Assembly: GCF_947331435.1 (NCBI RefSeq)
Contig: NZ_CAMZOF010000004.1
Span: 547,413 to 611,412 of the forward strand
From: Pelagibius sp. Alg239-R121
GTDB lineage: Bacteria > Pseudomonadota > Alphaproteobacteria > Kiloniellales > Kiloniellaceae
Reading direction: 5' to 3'
DNA: 64,000 nt
Part shown: one piece after another, positions 1-8,016 of the stretch
Numbering within the stretch: position 1 is the stretch's first letter
Layout: every line of letters starts with the position of its first letter
The notes under the pieces: model-generated
Told to the model about the DNA's origin: nothing
Databases searched by the model: none
Seen by the model: the letters and a program-made list of their open reading frames with translations, nothing else
Position numbers and translations under genes: made by a program

Positions 1-332
1 TCCGCCGAGTACCATTGCTTGAGAACGTCCTTGGACAGGAGGTCCTGGTTCTGCGTTATGAAATCCTCGTAGCCGGTGTGCTCGGACTTTTTCATGCGCT
101 CGGCAATCAGACTCATGAAGGCGACCGTGATCGTCGTATTGAATTTTTTGGCCGCACCGGCCTTGGTGGCAATCATGTTCAGGCATTCGCCATACTTCAT
201 TGTGGCGTCCATGAAGTCGTATTTGCACAGCATTTCATACGCGACGCCGACATGATCGCCATGTCGGAAGATACTGGGGTCGATGCTGCGCCGTTCAAAG
301 GACTGGGTGAGTTCCGAGTAGCTCTTACTCAT
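1..332 (-). CDS. Uncharacterised protein, C-terminus cut off by the window edge
   Basis: An open frame runs off the window after about 110 codons without a stop. It starts MSKSYSELTQSFERR and contains FRHGDHVGVAYEML near residue 22 and a KFNTTITVAFMSLI stretch near residue 63. That layout resembles a family of small uncharacterised proteobacterial proteins whose usual motifs are DHVxVAW and YHETITWA; here the second histidine and the YHE are changed, so any activity tied to them may be lost. The ATG at 332 overlaps the stop of the upstream ribbon-helix-helix gene as ATGA, so the two are translationally coupled and probably work together. No known toxin or enzyme domain was recognised. The family resemblance is from memory; function unknown. 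Confidence 0.7.
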   Translation of the reverse strand, partial: MSKSYSELTQSFERRSIDPSIFRHGDHVGVAYEMLCKYDFMDATMKYGECLNMIATKAGAAKKFNTTITVAFMSLIAERMKKSEHTGYEDFITQNQDLLSKDVLKQWYSA

Positions 333-586
333 GCTTTGTCTCCTGTTTCACGAAGGCTGTGGCTATCCGACGCCTTCAGATCAAGGTCATAGACAGACTT
401 GAGCTGTTCGATCTTTTTGAGGGTTTCATTGGAGAAGGGCGGCAGGTTTTCAAAACAGTGCAGCGCCATCCCCTCAAGCAAATCGCCAAGCGAGAGATCG
501 AGATGCTCCGCGAGCCCCTTAAGCACCTTCAGGGTTCGTTTCTCGACCCGGACACCGGTCTGAACGCGTTCGATTGATTTCGTCAT
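329..586 (-). CDS. Small ribbon-helix-helix-like DNA-binding protein
   Basis: An 85-residue protein. Residues about 7-45 fit a ribbon-helix-helix fold: a short beta strand (VQTGVRVE), then two helices (KRTLKVLKGLAEHL and SLGDLLEGMALHCFEN). The charged C-terminus may contact its partner. A perfect 14-bp palindrome lies three bases upstream of the start codon, the usual place for an operator of an autoregulated two-gene module. The stop overlaps the next start by ATGA. The arrangement (small RHH protein, palindromic operator, overlapping second gene) resembles a type II toxin-antitoxin locus, but the partner is not a recognised toxin. The fold is inferred from sequence pattern only. Confidence 0.65.
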   Translation of the reverse strand: MTKSIERVQTGVRVEKRTLKVLKGLAEHLDLSLGDLLEGMALHCFENLPPFSNETLKKIEQLKSVYDLDLKASDSHSLRETGDKA

Positions 587-589
587 AAT

Positions 590-603
590 GTTACCATGGT
601 AAC
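590..603. promoter_or_regulatory. Palindromic operator candidate
   Basis: GTTACCATGGTAAC is a perfect 14-bp palindrome immediately upstream of the RHH gene. A TTGACA -35-like hexamer reads on the minus strand at 621-616. A -10 at normal spacing would fall on the palindrome and put the transcription start close to the ATG, so the mRNA could be nearly leaderless. Autoregulation by the RHH product is inferred. Confidence 0.5.
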
Positions 604-634
604 AAAATAACGTATTGTCAATCGTAATCGCCCT

Positions 635-1858
635 TCACGCCTCCAACATCGCGATGACTTCGATCTCGATCACCATCTGCGCGTAGACCAGCGCGGGCAC
701 GGGAATGCCGGTCGTTGCCGGACCGGGCTCGCGATAGGAATTGGAGCGGATCAACAGGTTTTCATGTAGAGCTTCCGCCGAGGCTGAACCCTGGTAGAAG
801 GTTGTGACTTTGACGACGTCGTCCAGGGAGGCGCCCAGTTCCGCCAGAACCTTTGCGATGTTGTCCATGGCGCGCCGGGTCTGGGCCGGCATATCGTCTG
901 GGTCGACGACATTCGCAGAACTGTCGAGCGACACCTGGCCGCCGAGGTGGATCATTTTACCGCAGAGATTGCCGTGCTTGTAAGGCAAGGGAGTTGTCCA
1001 GTCCCAATGTCCCTTGGGCCAGGCGTAGTGTTTTTCCAGGTGCTCCCCGTTGGTGCCACGCATGGCCGTCACAGCGATCTTGGTCATAAGCCCCGGTTGG
1101 GCGAATTCCCTGACCGGAATTCCGGTCGCGGCTGGTCCGGGATCGGGAAAGTAGCCTGCACGGATTCTAGCCGAGGTCGCCCAGTCTTCGGCCGTGCCGT
1201 CGCCAACGTAGAATGCATTCAGCTTGAGCACATCCTGCGCGTCGGCGCCGATGGCCGATAGCAGGCTGCAAAGGCGATCCATCATGCGCCGGGTTTGCTC
1301 GACGATGTCGCCTACAGCTTCAATGTTGCCTTCAGGGGATACCGCAGAGATGTCGCTGGTGAAGATCATATCGCCACAGTGAATTGCATGGGAAAAGGCC
1401 GGTGGCAGCAGTGGCATATTGTCGGGGCGGAAACAGCGGCGTGTCATACGGCCGCCTGACTGCGAGCGCATGGCAATACCTTCGATCTCGATGGCAAGCC
1501 CGGGGTAACAGAGTTCCGGCATGGGGATGGTGCTGATGGCTGGTTTCGCCTCCTGTCCGATCATCGCACCAATCTGATGTAGGATCCCGGCTTCGACAGA
1601 CGCGTCGCCGACAAAGTAGACGACCAGCTTCACCAGATCGTCCAAATCCGTACCGAGATCCTGCAGGACAGTAGCGAGATAGGCCATTGCGTTGTCACAC
1701 TGCAGCGTCACATCGCCCGGGTTCCGGACCTGTCCCTGCGCATCCATGTCGACCTGACCGCCGGTGAAGATCATGTCGCCCGACCGAACACCATGTTTGT
1801 GCCTGAGCGGGACGGGCCAGTTCCAATGGCCTTCCGGCCAGCTATATTCCCGGGTCAC
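635..1858 (-). CDS. Three tandem RidA (YjgF/YER057c/UK114) domains in one protein
   Basis: A 407-residue protein made of three RidA-type domains, about residues 1-130, 140-268 and 277-407; single-domain RidA is about 130 residues. Domains 1 and 3 share an opening (YxWPxGHWxW, then KHG and GGQV), so they look like an internal duplication; domain 2 is more diverged. RidA proteins deaminate reactive enamines/imines using an arginine in a P-A-R-[ST] context. Here the matching residues are I108, A244 and T382, so all three sites lack it and imine deaminase activity is doubtful; a binding or structural role, or another hydrolase reaction, is possible. One chain could mimic the usual trimer. The start is GTG at 1858 with GGAG about eight bases upstream. 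Cytosolic; monocistronic. Confidence 0.85.
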   Translation of the reverse strand: MTREYSWPEGHWNWPVPLRHKHGVRSGDMIFTGGQVDMDAQGQVRNPGDVTLQCDNAMAYLATVLQDLGTDLDDLVKLVVYFVGDASVEAGILHQIGAMIGQEAKPAISTIPMPELCYPGLAIEIEGIAMRSQSGGRMTRRCFRPDNMPLLPPAFSHAIHCGDMIFTSDISAVSPEGNIEAVGDIVEQTRRMMDRLCSLLSAIGADAQDVLKLNAFYVGDGTAEDWATSARIRAGYFPDPGPAATGIPVREFAQPGLMTKIAVTAMRGTNGEHLEKHYAWPKGHWDWTTPLPYKHGNLCGKMIHLGGQVSLDSSANVVDPDDMPAQTRRAMDNIAKVLAELGASLDDVVKVTTFYQGSASAEALHENLLIRSNSYREPGPATTGIPVPALVYAQMVIEIEVIAMLEA

Positions 1859-2082
1859 TTAAAGTCTCCAAAAGGCGGGGGAAGGGTGAAATGCTATCGC
1901 TTTGGCTTGAGGATGTCTGCAGACATAAGTCTCGTTGGTAAAACGGTGATCAATCCTTAGCTTTGAGCTGCGCGACAATTGTGCTGCAAAATTAGGCGCC
2001 CTATAGTCAGCGGGGCGTTCGGTCTGCTCTGGCCAATGCAATCGATGCGGCGAAGACACTCGGTAAATGGGGGTATTTCTTT

Positions 2083-2754
2083 ATGACGATCGGTTCCCTT
2101 CTCTCAATGCAGCCGACATGGCTGCTCGAAGACCACTGGTCGATCGGCGACAGTGGTAAGTTTCGCCCCAAGTTGACCGGAGCGGGACTGCCCAATACCG
2201 AAGTGATTACCTGGGCGAATGCCCAGTGCAAGGTGGATCGCGGCGGCGGCATGGTGAAAGTGGCGCCGGACAGCAACAAGTCCTATGGCTTTTTGCCGTG
2301 GCAGCCGAGCGGCGTGACTTATATGGAGATCGACCCGAATGCGCAGCTCGTTCTAACCGGACCGTTGTCGGCCTGCACTGTGTGGGCTTTTGAATCGGGT
2401 GGTACGACCGTGCTCGTTCATGCCAACGCCAATACGGGGACGGATTGGACGGCAATGAGCCCGTTACAGAAGGACAACAACATGCTGACCAAGCTCGGCT
2501 ATGTGAACGCCATCAAGGGACTCTACGCCGCGCCGACGGACGTCGCACGCCTGGTTTACGCGGCCACGCCAGGAGTTGCCGGTGCGCAGACCTATGAAGG
2601 TTATATGGGTTTTGTGCTCGGCACCAAAGCCCGGCTGGGCTTTACCATGAACAAGGTGAAATGGGCGGCAAGTACCAAAGCAGACGATTGGTCCTTCTAT
2701 TTCTACGGCTATAACGGTACCGCCGCCACGGATCGGGTGCTTTGGCCGCTGTGA
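2083..2754 (+). CDS. Orphan protein with CNF/CheD/BLF1-like deamidase residue pattern
   Basis: A 223-residue protein with no signal peptide or membrane segment and no family I can name with certainty. Residues 89-117 read LVLTGPLSACTVWAF followed by VLVHANAN. T92, C98 and H113 reproduce the T-x5-C spacing of the glutamine deamidases CheD and BLF1 and the 15-residue Cys-His spacing of CNF1. LSAC is one residue from the LSGC motif of the BLF1/CNF group. On that basis it may be a glutamine deamidase or related Cys-His hydrolase. The C-terminal third is aromatic-rich and ends in WPL. It lies alone, divergent from the RidA fusion and convergent with the Lrp gene. Start is ATG with a G-rich site about ten bases upstream. 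The fold assignment is inference. Confidence 0.75.
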   Translation: MTIGSLLSMQPTWLLEDHWSIGDSGKFRPKLTGAGLPNTEVITWANAQCKVDRGGGMVKVAPDSNKSYGFLPWQPSGVTYMEIDPNAQLVLTGPLSACTVWAFESGGTTVLVHANANTGTDWTAMSPLQKDNNMLTKLGYVNAIKGLYAAPTDVARLVYAATPGVAGAQTYEGYMGFVLGTKARLGFTMNKVKWAASTKADDWSFYFYGYNGTAATDRVLWPL

Positions 2755-2787
2755 CGCCGTTTACTGGCCGCTTGCGCTCTCGTGAAT

Positions 2788-3276
2788 TTAAGGCGTTTCC
2801 GGAACCCGTAAACTGCGGTCGTTTTTGACTTCTTCCATCACGACGTAACTATGGGTGTTCTGAACCGACTTCAGGGCGGCAAGTTTGTTGCCGAGCATAA
2901 GGCGGTAGGCGTTCATATCGCTGGTGCGGATTTTTATGAGGTAATCGAAGCCGCCGGCCACCATATGGCATTCCGCAATCTCGGGAATTTCAGCCACCGC
3001 TTCACGGAAGCGGTCAAAGACGTCTGGTTTCGTCCGGTCCAAAGTCAACTGTACGAAGACCGTTAGTCCCACGCCGAGCTTTTCAGCCGACAGCCGAGCG
3101 CTGTATCCTTCAATGTATCCTGCGGACTCCAGGCGCCGGACCCGCTCCAGGCAGGGGGTCGGACTCAGGTTCACTGCGCGGGCCAGTTCGACATTGGAGA
3201 TCCTGCCGTTATCCTGAAGTGTTGCCAGGATCCTCCGGTCAATTCTGTCCAAAGTCTTGTGTGTGATCTGATTCAT
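2788..3276 (-). CDS. putR: Lrp/AsnC-family regulator, probable PutR
   Basis: A 162-residue Lrp/AsnC regulator. Residues about 7-60 form the N-terminal helix-turn-helix (LDRIDRRILATLQDNGRISNVELA, then a recognition helix around LSPTPCLERVRRLE). The rest is the RAM/ligand-sensing domain ending in a typical strand, HSYVVMEEVK. Such a gene divergent from putA is the classic alphaproteobacterial arrangement in which PutR activates putA when proline is bound. The ATG at 3276 was chosen because an upstream in-frame start would add 23 residues not typical of the family. The 142-bp divergent gap contains a dyad (3337-3354) that could be its site. Family assignment is firm; the PutR role is inferred from context. 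Confidence 0.9.
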   Translation of the reverse strand: MNQITHKTLDRIDRRILATLQDNGRISNVELARAVNLSPTPCLERVRRLESAGYIEGYSARLSAEKLGVGLTVFVQLTLDRTKPDVFDRFREAVAEIPEIAECHMVAGGFDYLIKIRTSDMNAYRLMLGNKLAALKSVQNTHSYVVMEEVKNDRSLRVPETP

Positions 3277-3336
3277 AGTGGATTCTGCTGATAATAGGTA
3301 AATGTGCAGTTCATTATCTCGGCTAAACGCCAAAAA

Positions 3337-3354
3337 CAGAAGCACATTCTTCTG
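3337..3354. promoter_or_regulatory. Dyad in the putR-putA divergent promoter
   Basis: CAGAAG-N6-CTTCTG, a perfect inverted repeat with six-base arms, lies in the gap between putR and putA, about 65 bases before the putA start. Lrp-type proteins bind dyads of this size; assignment to PutR is inference. Confidence 0.35.
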
Positions 3355-3418
3355 AGATTCAGTTAATAAACGTCCTGATTATAGCGTTTCTACCTTGTTA
3401 GCTTAGAGGACCAAGAAA

Positions 3419-6400
3419 ATGATCATCGACCCGGTGTTGGCGCAAACATCCGATCTTCGAACGGCAATTCATGACGCTTATCGTGCCGACGAAGCCGGGG
3501 TGGTACGCCGTCTGCTGAGCGAAGTCGAATTGCCGCACGATGCGCACGACCGCATTGCCGAGCGTGCCCGGGCACTGGTCGGTGAGGTGCGCCGGTCGCG
3601 CATCGGGCAGGGTGGGATCGACGCCTTCATGCATGAGTTCGAGCTGTCGAGCAAAGAAGGTGTGGTGCTGATGTGTTTGGCCGAGGCGTTGCTGAGGGTT
3701 CCGGACGCGCATACGCTCGACAAGCTGATCAAGGATAAGATCGCGACCGCCGATTGGCATGCGCATCTGGGCCACAGTGATTCGATCTTCGTCAATGCTT
3801 CGACCTGGGCGCTGATGCTGACGGGACGGGTGGTCAAGCTGGAGGATGAGGAAACCAAGGACTTCGGTGGTGTTCTGCGCCGACTGGTCCATCGTAGCGG
3901 TGAGCCGGTCATCCGAACCGCCATCACCCGCGCAATGCGGATCCTGGGGCAGCAGTTCGTTATGGGCCGCAGCATCAAGGAGGCTGTCACCCGGGCCAAA
4001 CCGGATGAGGCGCGCGGCTATCGTTATTCCTATGACATGCTCGGCGAGGGTGCCCGGACAATGCCGGATGCCGACCGCTACTTCGAATCTTATAAGAATG
4101 CGATCGCGGCAATCGGCGCTGTTGCAGCCGGTAAGGGAGTTCAGGACGCGCCGGGTATTTCGGTAAAGCTCTCGGCTCTGCACCCGCGGTACGAATTTGC
4201 TCAGCGTGACCGAGTGATGTCTGAGGTGGTGCCGCGTTTAAAGGCGCTTGCAGCAGATGCTGCGCGGTTCGGCATCGGTCTGACTGTGGACGCGGAGGAA
4301 GCCGACCGGCTCGATCTGTCGCTCGATGTGATTGAGGCGCTTGCCGGCGATCCCGATCTCGCCGGATGGGACGGGTTCGGACTGGCTGTGCAGGCCTACC
4401 AGAAACGCGCGCCCTTTGTTTTGGACTGGTTGGCGTCCGTCGCGGCCCGGCACGGGCGCCGCTTCATGGTCCGGCTGGTCAAGGGGGCCTATTGGGATAC
4501 GGAGGTGAAGCTGGCACAGACCGAAGGCCTTAAGGGCTATCCGGTCTACACCCGCAAGCTTTCAACCGATGTCTCCTACCTGGCCTGTGTCAAACGGCTG
4601 TTCGCTGACCCTGCGGCCTTCTATCCTCAGTTTGCAACCCACAATGCACATACGGTGGCTGCTATCATCGAGCTGGCAGGGGGCTCTGAAGATTACGAAT
4701 TCCAACGTCTGCACGGCATGGGTGAAGCGCTCTATGCGCAGATCGTCGGTCCGTCGAAGATGAACCGTCCGGTCCGGATCTATGCGCCGGTCGGCAGCCA
4801 TGAGGATTTGCTGGCTTATCTGGTCCGGCGGTTGTTGGAGAATGGAGCGAACTCTTCCTTCGTGAACCGCATTCAGGATGAAAAACTGCCGATTGACGAG
4901 ATCATCGCCGATCCGCTTATGGCAGCCCGTCGCCTCGACATCCTGCCGCATCCCAAGATCCCTTTGCCGGTCGGTCTTTATGGTCGAGAGCGCGCAAACT
5001 CGGCCGGTTTGGACCTGACTGCCCCGCAGGATCTGGCACCGTTAGGACAGGCGATGGCACGCATGGCGGACCGCGGCTGGAGCGGTGGTCCCTTGGTGGC
5101 CGGTCGTGAAACCGGGGGGGAGGCCCGACCGGTTCACAATCCTGCCGACTTGCGTAGCAAAGTAGGTGAGCTGCGCTGGTCGACACCCGAAGACATCGAA
5201 ACGGCCCTGGCGCGTGCCAGCAGGGCGGCCCCTGCCTGGAATTCAACGCCGGCTGCCGAACGCGCGGACTGCCTGCGCCGACTGGCCGATTTACTGGAAA
5301 GCAATCAAGCCAATCTCATGGCGCTTTGCGTTCGAGAGGCCGGGAAGACGATCGCGGATGCTATTGCCGAAATACGCGAGGCGGTCGATTTTTGCCGTTA
5401 CTATGCCGCGCGCGCCTGTGAGGATTTCGGCGCGCCTAAGCGCTTGCCCGGGCCCACTGGCGAGACCAACGAGATTTCCTTGCATGGGCGGGGCGTGTTC
5501 CTTTGCATTTCGCCGTGGAATTTTCCCCTGGCGATCTTCGTCGGTCAGATATCCGCCGCCTTGGCGGCCGGTAATGCCGTTATTGCCAAGCCCGCCGAAC
5601 AGACCGGGATCATAGCAACCGAAGCCGTCAAGTTGATGCACCGGGCCGGCGTGCCAGGCGATATCGTGCACCTTTTGCCAGGCGATGGTGCGACAGTCGG
5701 TGCACAACTGGTGCGGGATCAACGGATATCCGGCGTTGCCTTCACGGGATCGACAGAGACGGCACGGCTGATCAACCAGACGCTGGCGACGCGCGATGGA
5801 GCCATCGTGCCTTTAATCGCCGAAACCGGCGGGCAGAACGGCATGATCGTCGATTCCACGGCCCTGCCGGAGCAGGTGGTCAACGATGTGGTCGCGTCGT
5901 CTTTCCAAAGTGCCGGGCAGCGCTGTTCTGCACTGCGTGTCCTGTTCCTGCAGCGCGATATCGCCGATAAAGTCATCACGATGCTGTCGGGCGCTATGGA
6001 CGAATTGGTCGTCGGTGACCCCGCGCGCCTCGCGACGGATGTGGGGCCGGTCATTGACGGCGAGGCGAAAACGAACCTCGAAGCGCATATCGCGCGCATG
6101 ACCAAGGGGGCGCGCCTGTTGCACCGGACGCCACTTTCCGCTGAGACAGCCCATGGCACCTTCGTCGCGCCGGCGGCATTCGAAATCGACTCTATCGATC
6201 AGCTGAAAAGAGAGGTTTTCGGACCCGTTCTGCATGTTGTCCGCTTTCAGGCGGAGCGTCTGGATGATGTCATCGACAGCATCAATGCGGCGGGCTACGG
6301 GCTGACCTTTGGGATTCACAGCAGGATCGATTCGACCGTGGATCACGTTCTGAAGCGCTTGCGGGTCGGTAATGCCTACGTCAACCGCAACACTATTGGT

Positions 6401-6556
6401 GCTGTCGTCGGTGTCCAACCCTTCGGTGGCGAAGGATTGTCTGGAACCGGACCCAAGGCCGGTGGGCCGCACTATCTGCACCGCTATGCCACGGAACGGA
6501 CCGTGACGACTGATACCACGGCGGCGGGCGGTAATGCGTCTTTGATGTCGATCTAA
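3419..6556 (+). CDS. putA: Bifunctional proline dehydrogenase / L-glutamate gamma-semialdehyde dehydrogenase
   Basis: A 1045-residue PutA that oxidises proline to pyrroline-5-carboxylate (FAD) and then to glutamate (NAD). The proline dehydrogenase barrel lies at about residues 190-480, with YSYDMLGEGARTM, GISVKLSALHPRYE, RLVKGAYWDTE, FATHNAHT and the C-terminal RRLLENGANSSFVNR helix. The aldehyde dehydrogenase domain spans about 560-1030, with FTGSTETA, ETGGQNGMIVD and catalytic C836 in SAGQRCSALR. There is no N-terminal RHH DNA-binding domain, unlike the 1320-residue E. coli protein, so it is a short trunk-type PutA and needs a separate regulator; the divergent Lrp gene fits. Start ATG has GAGGA about nine bases upstream. 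Likely peripheral to the inner membrane, feeding electrons to quinone. Confidence 0.97.
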   Translation: MIIDPVLAQTSDLRTAIHDAYRADEAGVVRRLLSEVELPHDAHDRIAERARALVGEVRRSRIGQGGIDAFMHEFELSSKEGVVLMCLAEALLRVPDAHTLDKLIKDKIATADWHAHLGHSDSIFVNASTWALMLTGRVVKLEDEETKDFGGVLRRLVHRSGEPVIRTAITRAMRILGQQFVMGRSIKEAVTRAKPDEARGYRYSYDMLGEGARTMPDADRYFESYKNAIAAIGAVAAGKGVQDAPGISVKLSALHPRYEFAQRDRVMSEVVPRLKALAADAARFGIGLTVDAEEADRLDLSLDVIEALAGDPDLAGWDGFGLAVQAYQKRAPFVLDWLASVAARHGRRFMVRLVKGAYWDTEVKLAQTEGLKGYPVYTRKLSTDVSYLACVKRLFADPAAFYPQFATHNAHTVAAIIELAGGSEDYEFQRLHGMGEALYAQIVGPSKMNRPVRIYAPVGSHEDLLAYLVRRLLENGANSSFVNRIQDEKLPIDEIIADPLMAARRLDILPHPKIPLPVGLYGRERANSAGLDLTAPQDLAPLGQAMARMADRGWSGGPLVAGRETGGEARPVHNPADLRSKVGELRWSTPEDIETALARASRAAPAWNSTPAAERADCLRRLADLLESNQANLMALCVREAGKTIADAIAEIREAVDFCRYYAARACEDFGAPKRLPGPTGETNEISLHGRGVFLCISPWNFPLAIFVGQISAALAAGNAVIAKPAEQTGIIATEAVKLMHRAGVPGDIVHLLPGDGATVGAQLVRDQRISGVAFTGSTETARLINQTLATRDGAIVPLIAETGGQNGMIVDSTALPEQVVNDVVASSFQSAGQRCSALRVLFLQRDIADKVITMLSGAMDELVVGDPARLATDVGPVIDGEAKTNLEAHIARMTKGARLLHRTPLSAETAHGTFVAPAAFEIDSIDQLKREVFGPVLHVVRFQAERLDDVIDSINAAGYGLTFGIHSRIDSTVDHVLKRLRVGNAYVNRNTIGAVVGVQPFGGEGLSGTGPKAGGPHYLHRYATERTVTTDTTAAGGNASLMSI

Positions 6557-6960
6557 AAGACTGGAAGGTCTGAGAATTCCGCCTTGCCAGAGCAGACGTC
6601 TTGCAGGCTCCAAAAAGCTGAGAATTTCGGTAGACAGGTCCGATATACTGTTGCAATTCGAGGTTGCGAGTGTAAGCTGCTACTCAGAGTTGGTGCGGAT
6701 GGAAATACGTCACGAACATCATGGATGTGCGAAGTTTTTGTGTGCATTTGCTCTGGAAGTCTTTGGTGTGTAAGTGTTGAATTTGCTTGCACTTTTATGC
6801 GAAACGGGCGAAAAAATTAATTCGGTTACACATTCTCCTGGCGTGTCCTCCTCGACGCCTTTGCGCGCAGCCGCGTTACCCCTCGAGAAATCGTGATGCC
6901 TAAACCCGCAGTGCGGCACGAGGTCGCCGGTGGGATCGTTATTGGTTGAAAGGACAGAAA
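6557..6960 (+). other. Gene-free stretch with the cspA leader
   Basis: About 400 bp between putA and the cold-shock gene. No credible coding frame was seen; short frames here have no family signature. The last 150 bp probably hold a long 5' untranslated leader, common for cold-shock genes. It is pyrimidine- and GC-rich after a run of A/T at about 6810-6830, which is where a promoter would be expected. No clear terminator for putA was found. Confidence 0.4.
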
Positions 6961-7170
6961 ATGACGACAGGAACGGTTAAGTGGTTCAACCCCACGAAAG
7001 GTTATGGGTTCATCGAACCTGATGACGGTTCCAAGGACGCATTCGTGCACATTTCCGCTGTGGAACGTGCAGGTATGTCGGGTCTTCGCGAAGGTCAGAA
7101 GGTCGAATACGAGCTCGTCCCAGGACAGAACGGCAAAGCCTCCGCTGAGAACTTGGTAGCGGTTGATTAG
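6961..7170 (+). CDS. cspA: Cold-shock protein, CspA family
   Basis: A 69-residue single OB-fold protein. It begins [20 protein letters not shown], containing RNP1 (KGYGFIEP), followed by RNP2 (DAFVHIS), the two nucleic-acid-binding motifs of CspA proteins. It ends VAVD, normal for the family. These proteins bind single-stranded RNA/DNA as chaperones and are often induced by cold or stationary phase. The ATG at 6961 was chosen over an earlier in-frame start because AAGGACAG sits just before it and all homologues begin at MxxGTVKWF. Which CspA paralogue this is cannot be told. Confidence 0.96.
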   Translation: MTTGTVKWFNPTKGYGFIEPDDGSKDAFVHISAVERAGMSGLREGQKVEYELVPGQNGKASAENLVAVD

Positions 7171-8016
7171 CCTGAGACATCGTTTGCGGTTTCGCCTTTG
7201 TGCTTCCAGATCACAATCCTGGTTGAGGTTGGATTTTGCGAAAGCACAAGGCGGAACGCGGCCTTGCGGTCTGCTACCAGAGTGCGACCATTCTTGATAG
7301 AAGCAATCAGGAATGTGAACTGCGTTCTCACAATGTGAATCAGAGACTGGTTTGCGTTTTTACTTATTCGGTCAAAACGCTCAGACTCTCGTGTTCCTTC
7401 AACCATTCGGTTTGAATGCTTGAACAGGATTGGTGTGCCTGTACCCGGCTCTTCAACGACCGGAAGGCTGCTGCACCTAAGTCTTCTCTAAAATTTGCAT
7501 TTATCTCAATAGAGCGTTTCTCAGCTCAGGAGATAAATCATTCCTATGCTGAAGGCAGGCGCCGATGCGATCGCTAGGGCGCTGCTTGTCTCGACGGAAG
7601 CCGACGACTGCGTGAACTGACTTCCGCCGCGCCGCAAAAATCTAAAATCTGATATTGCTGAACTGTTCCGGTGTGCAGGCGGAGCCCAATTCACCCCTGC
7701 TTATGCGAAAAACACCGTCGTTCTGTAACAGGATACAACAGGTTGCAGGCTCTCTGCGAACAGTGCTTTAGCTCCAATTTCCGGTGCGAAACCTTGAATG
7801 GTATGGGTTCGGGAGCACGAAAAGGCCTGTCAATTCTCAAGTCGAAACAGACAACGTCATATTCCGTCACCGTTGAAATCCCGACGCGGAATGCAACTGC
7901 GTTTACTAAAAGTCAATGCAAACGGTGGTAGGAATTCAAGGCAACTAGAGGGTTCCAGAAGCCGGAGCCGCCTTCTTTACAATTCCTTAACAGCGGAAAT
8001 CCCCGCAGCGTGGTCC
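7171..8016 (+). other. Gene-free stretch before the sensor kinase
   Basis: Roughly 850 bp with no convincing gene, RNA or mobile element. A few short frames exist on both strands (for example 7167-7406 minus and 7546-7620 plus) but none has a recognisable motif. The kinase frame stays open upstream to 7798, but those codons encode a low-complexity, Arg/Ser-rich sequence unlike the family. Confidence 0.4.

Noticed and set aside
5813..6613. 266-codon antisense frame inside putA
   Set aside because: Mirror of the aldehyde dehydrogenase domain; no motif of its own.
7167..7406. 79-codon minus-strand frame after cspA
   Set aside because: It overlaps the cspA stop, shows no domain and no clear ribosome site; not enough support for a gene.
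7546..7620. 24-codon frame upstream of the sensor kinase
   Set aside because: An AGGAG lies upstream but about 14 bases away, and the peptide has no feature or conserved neighbour.
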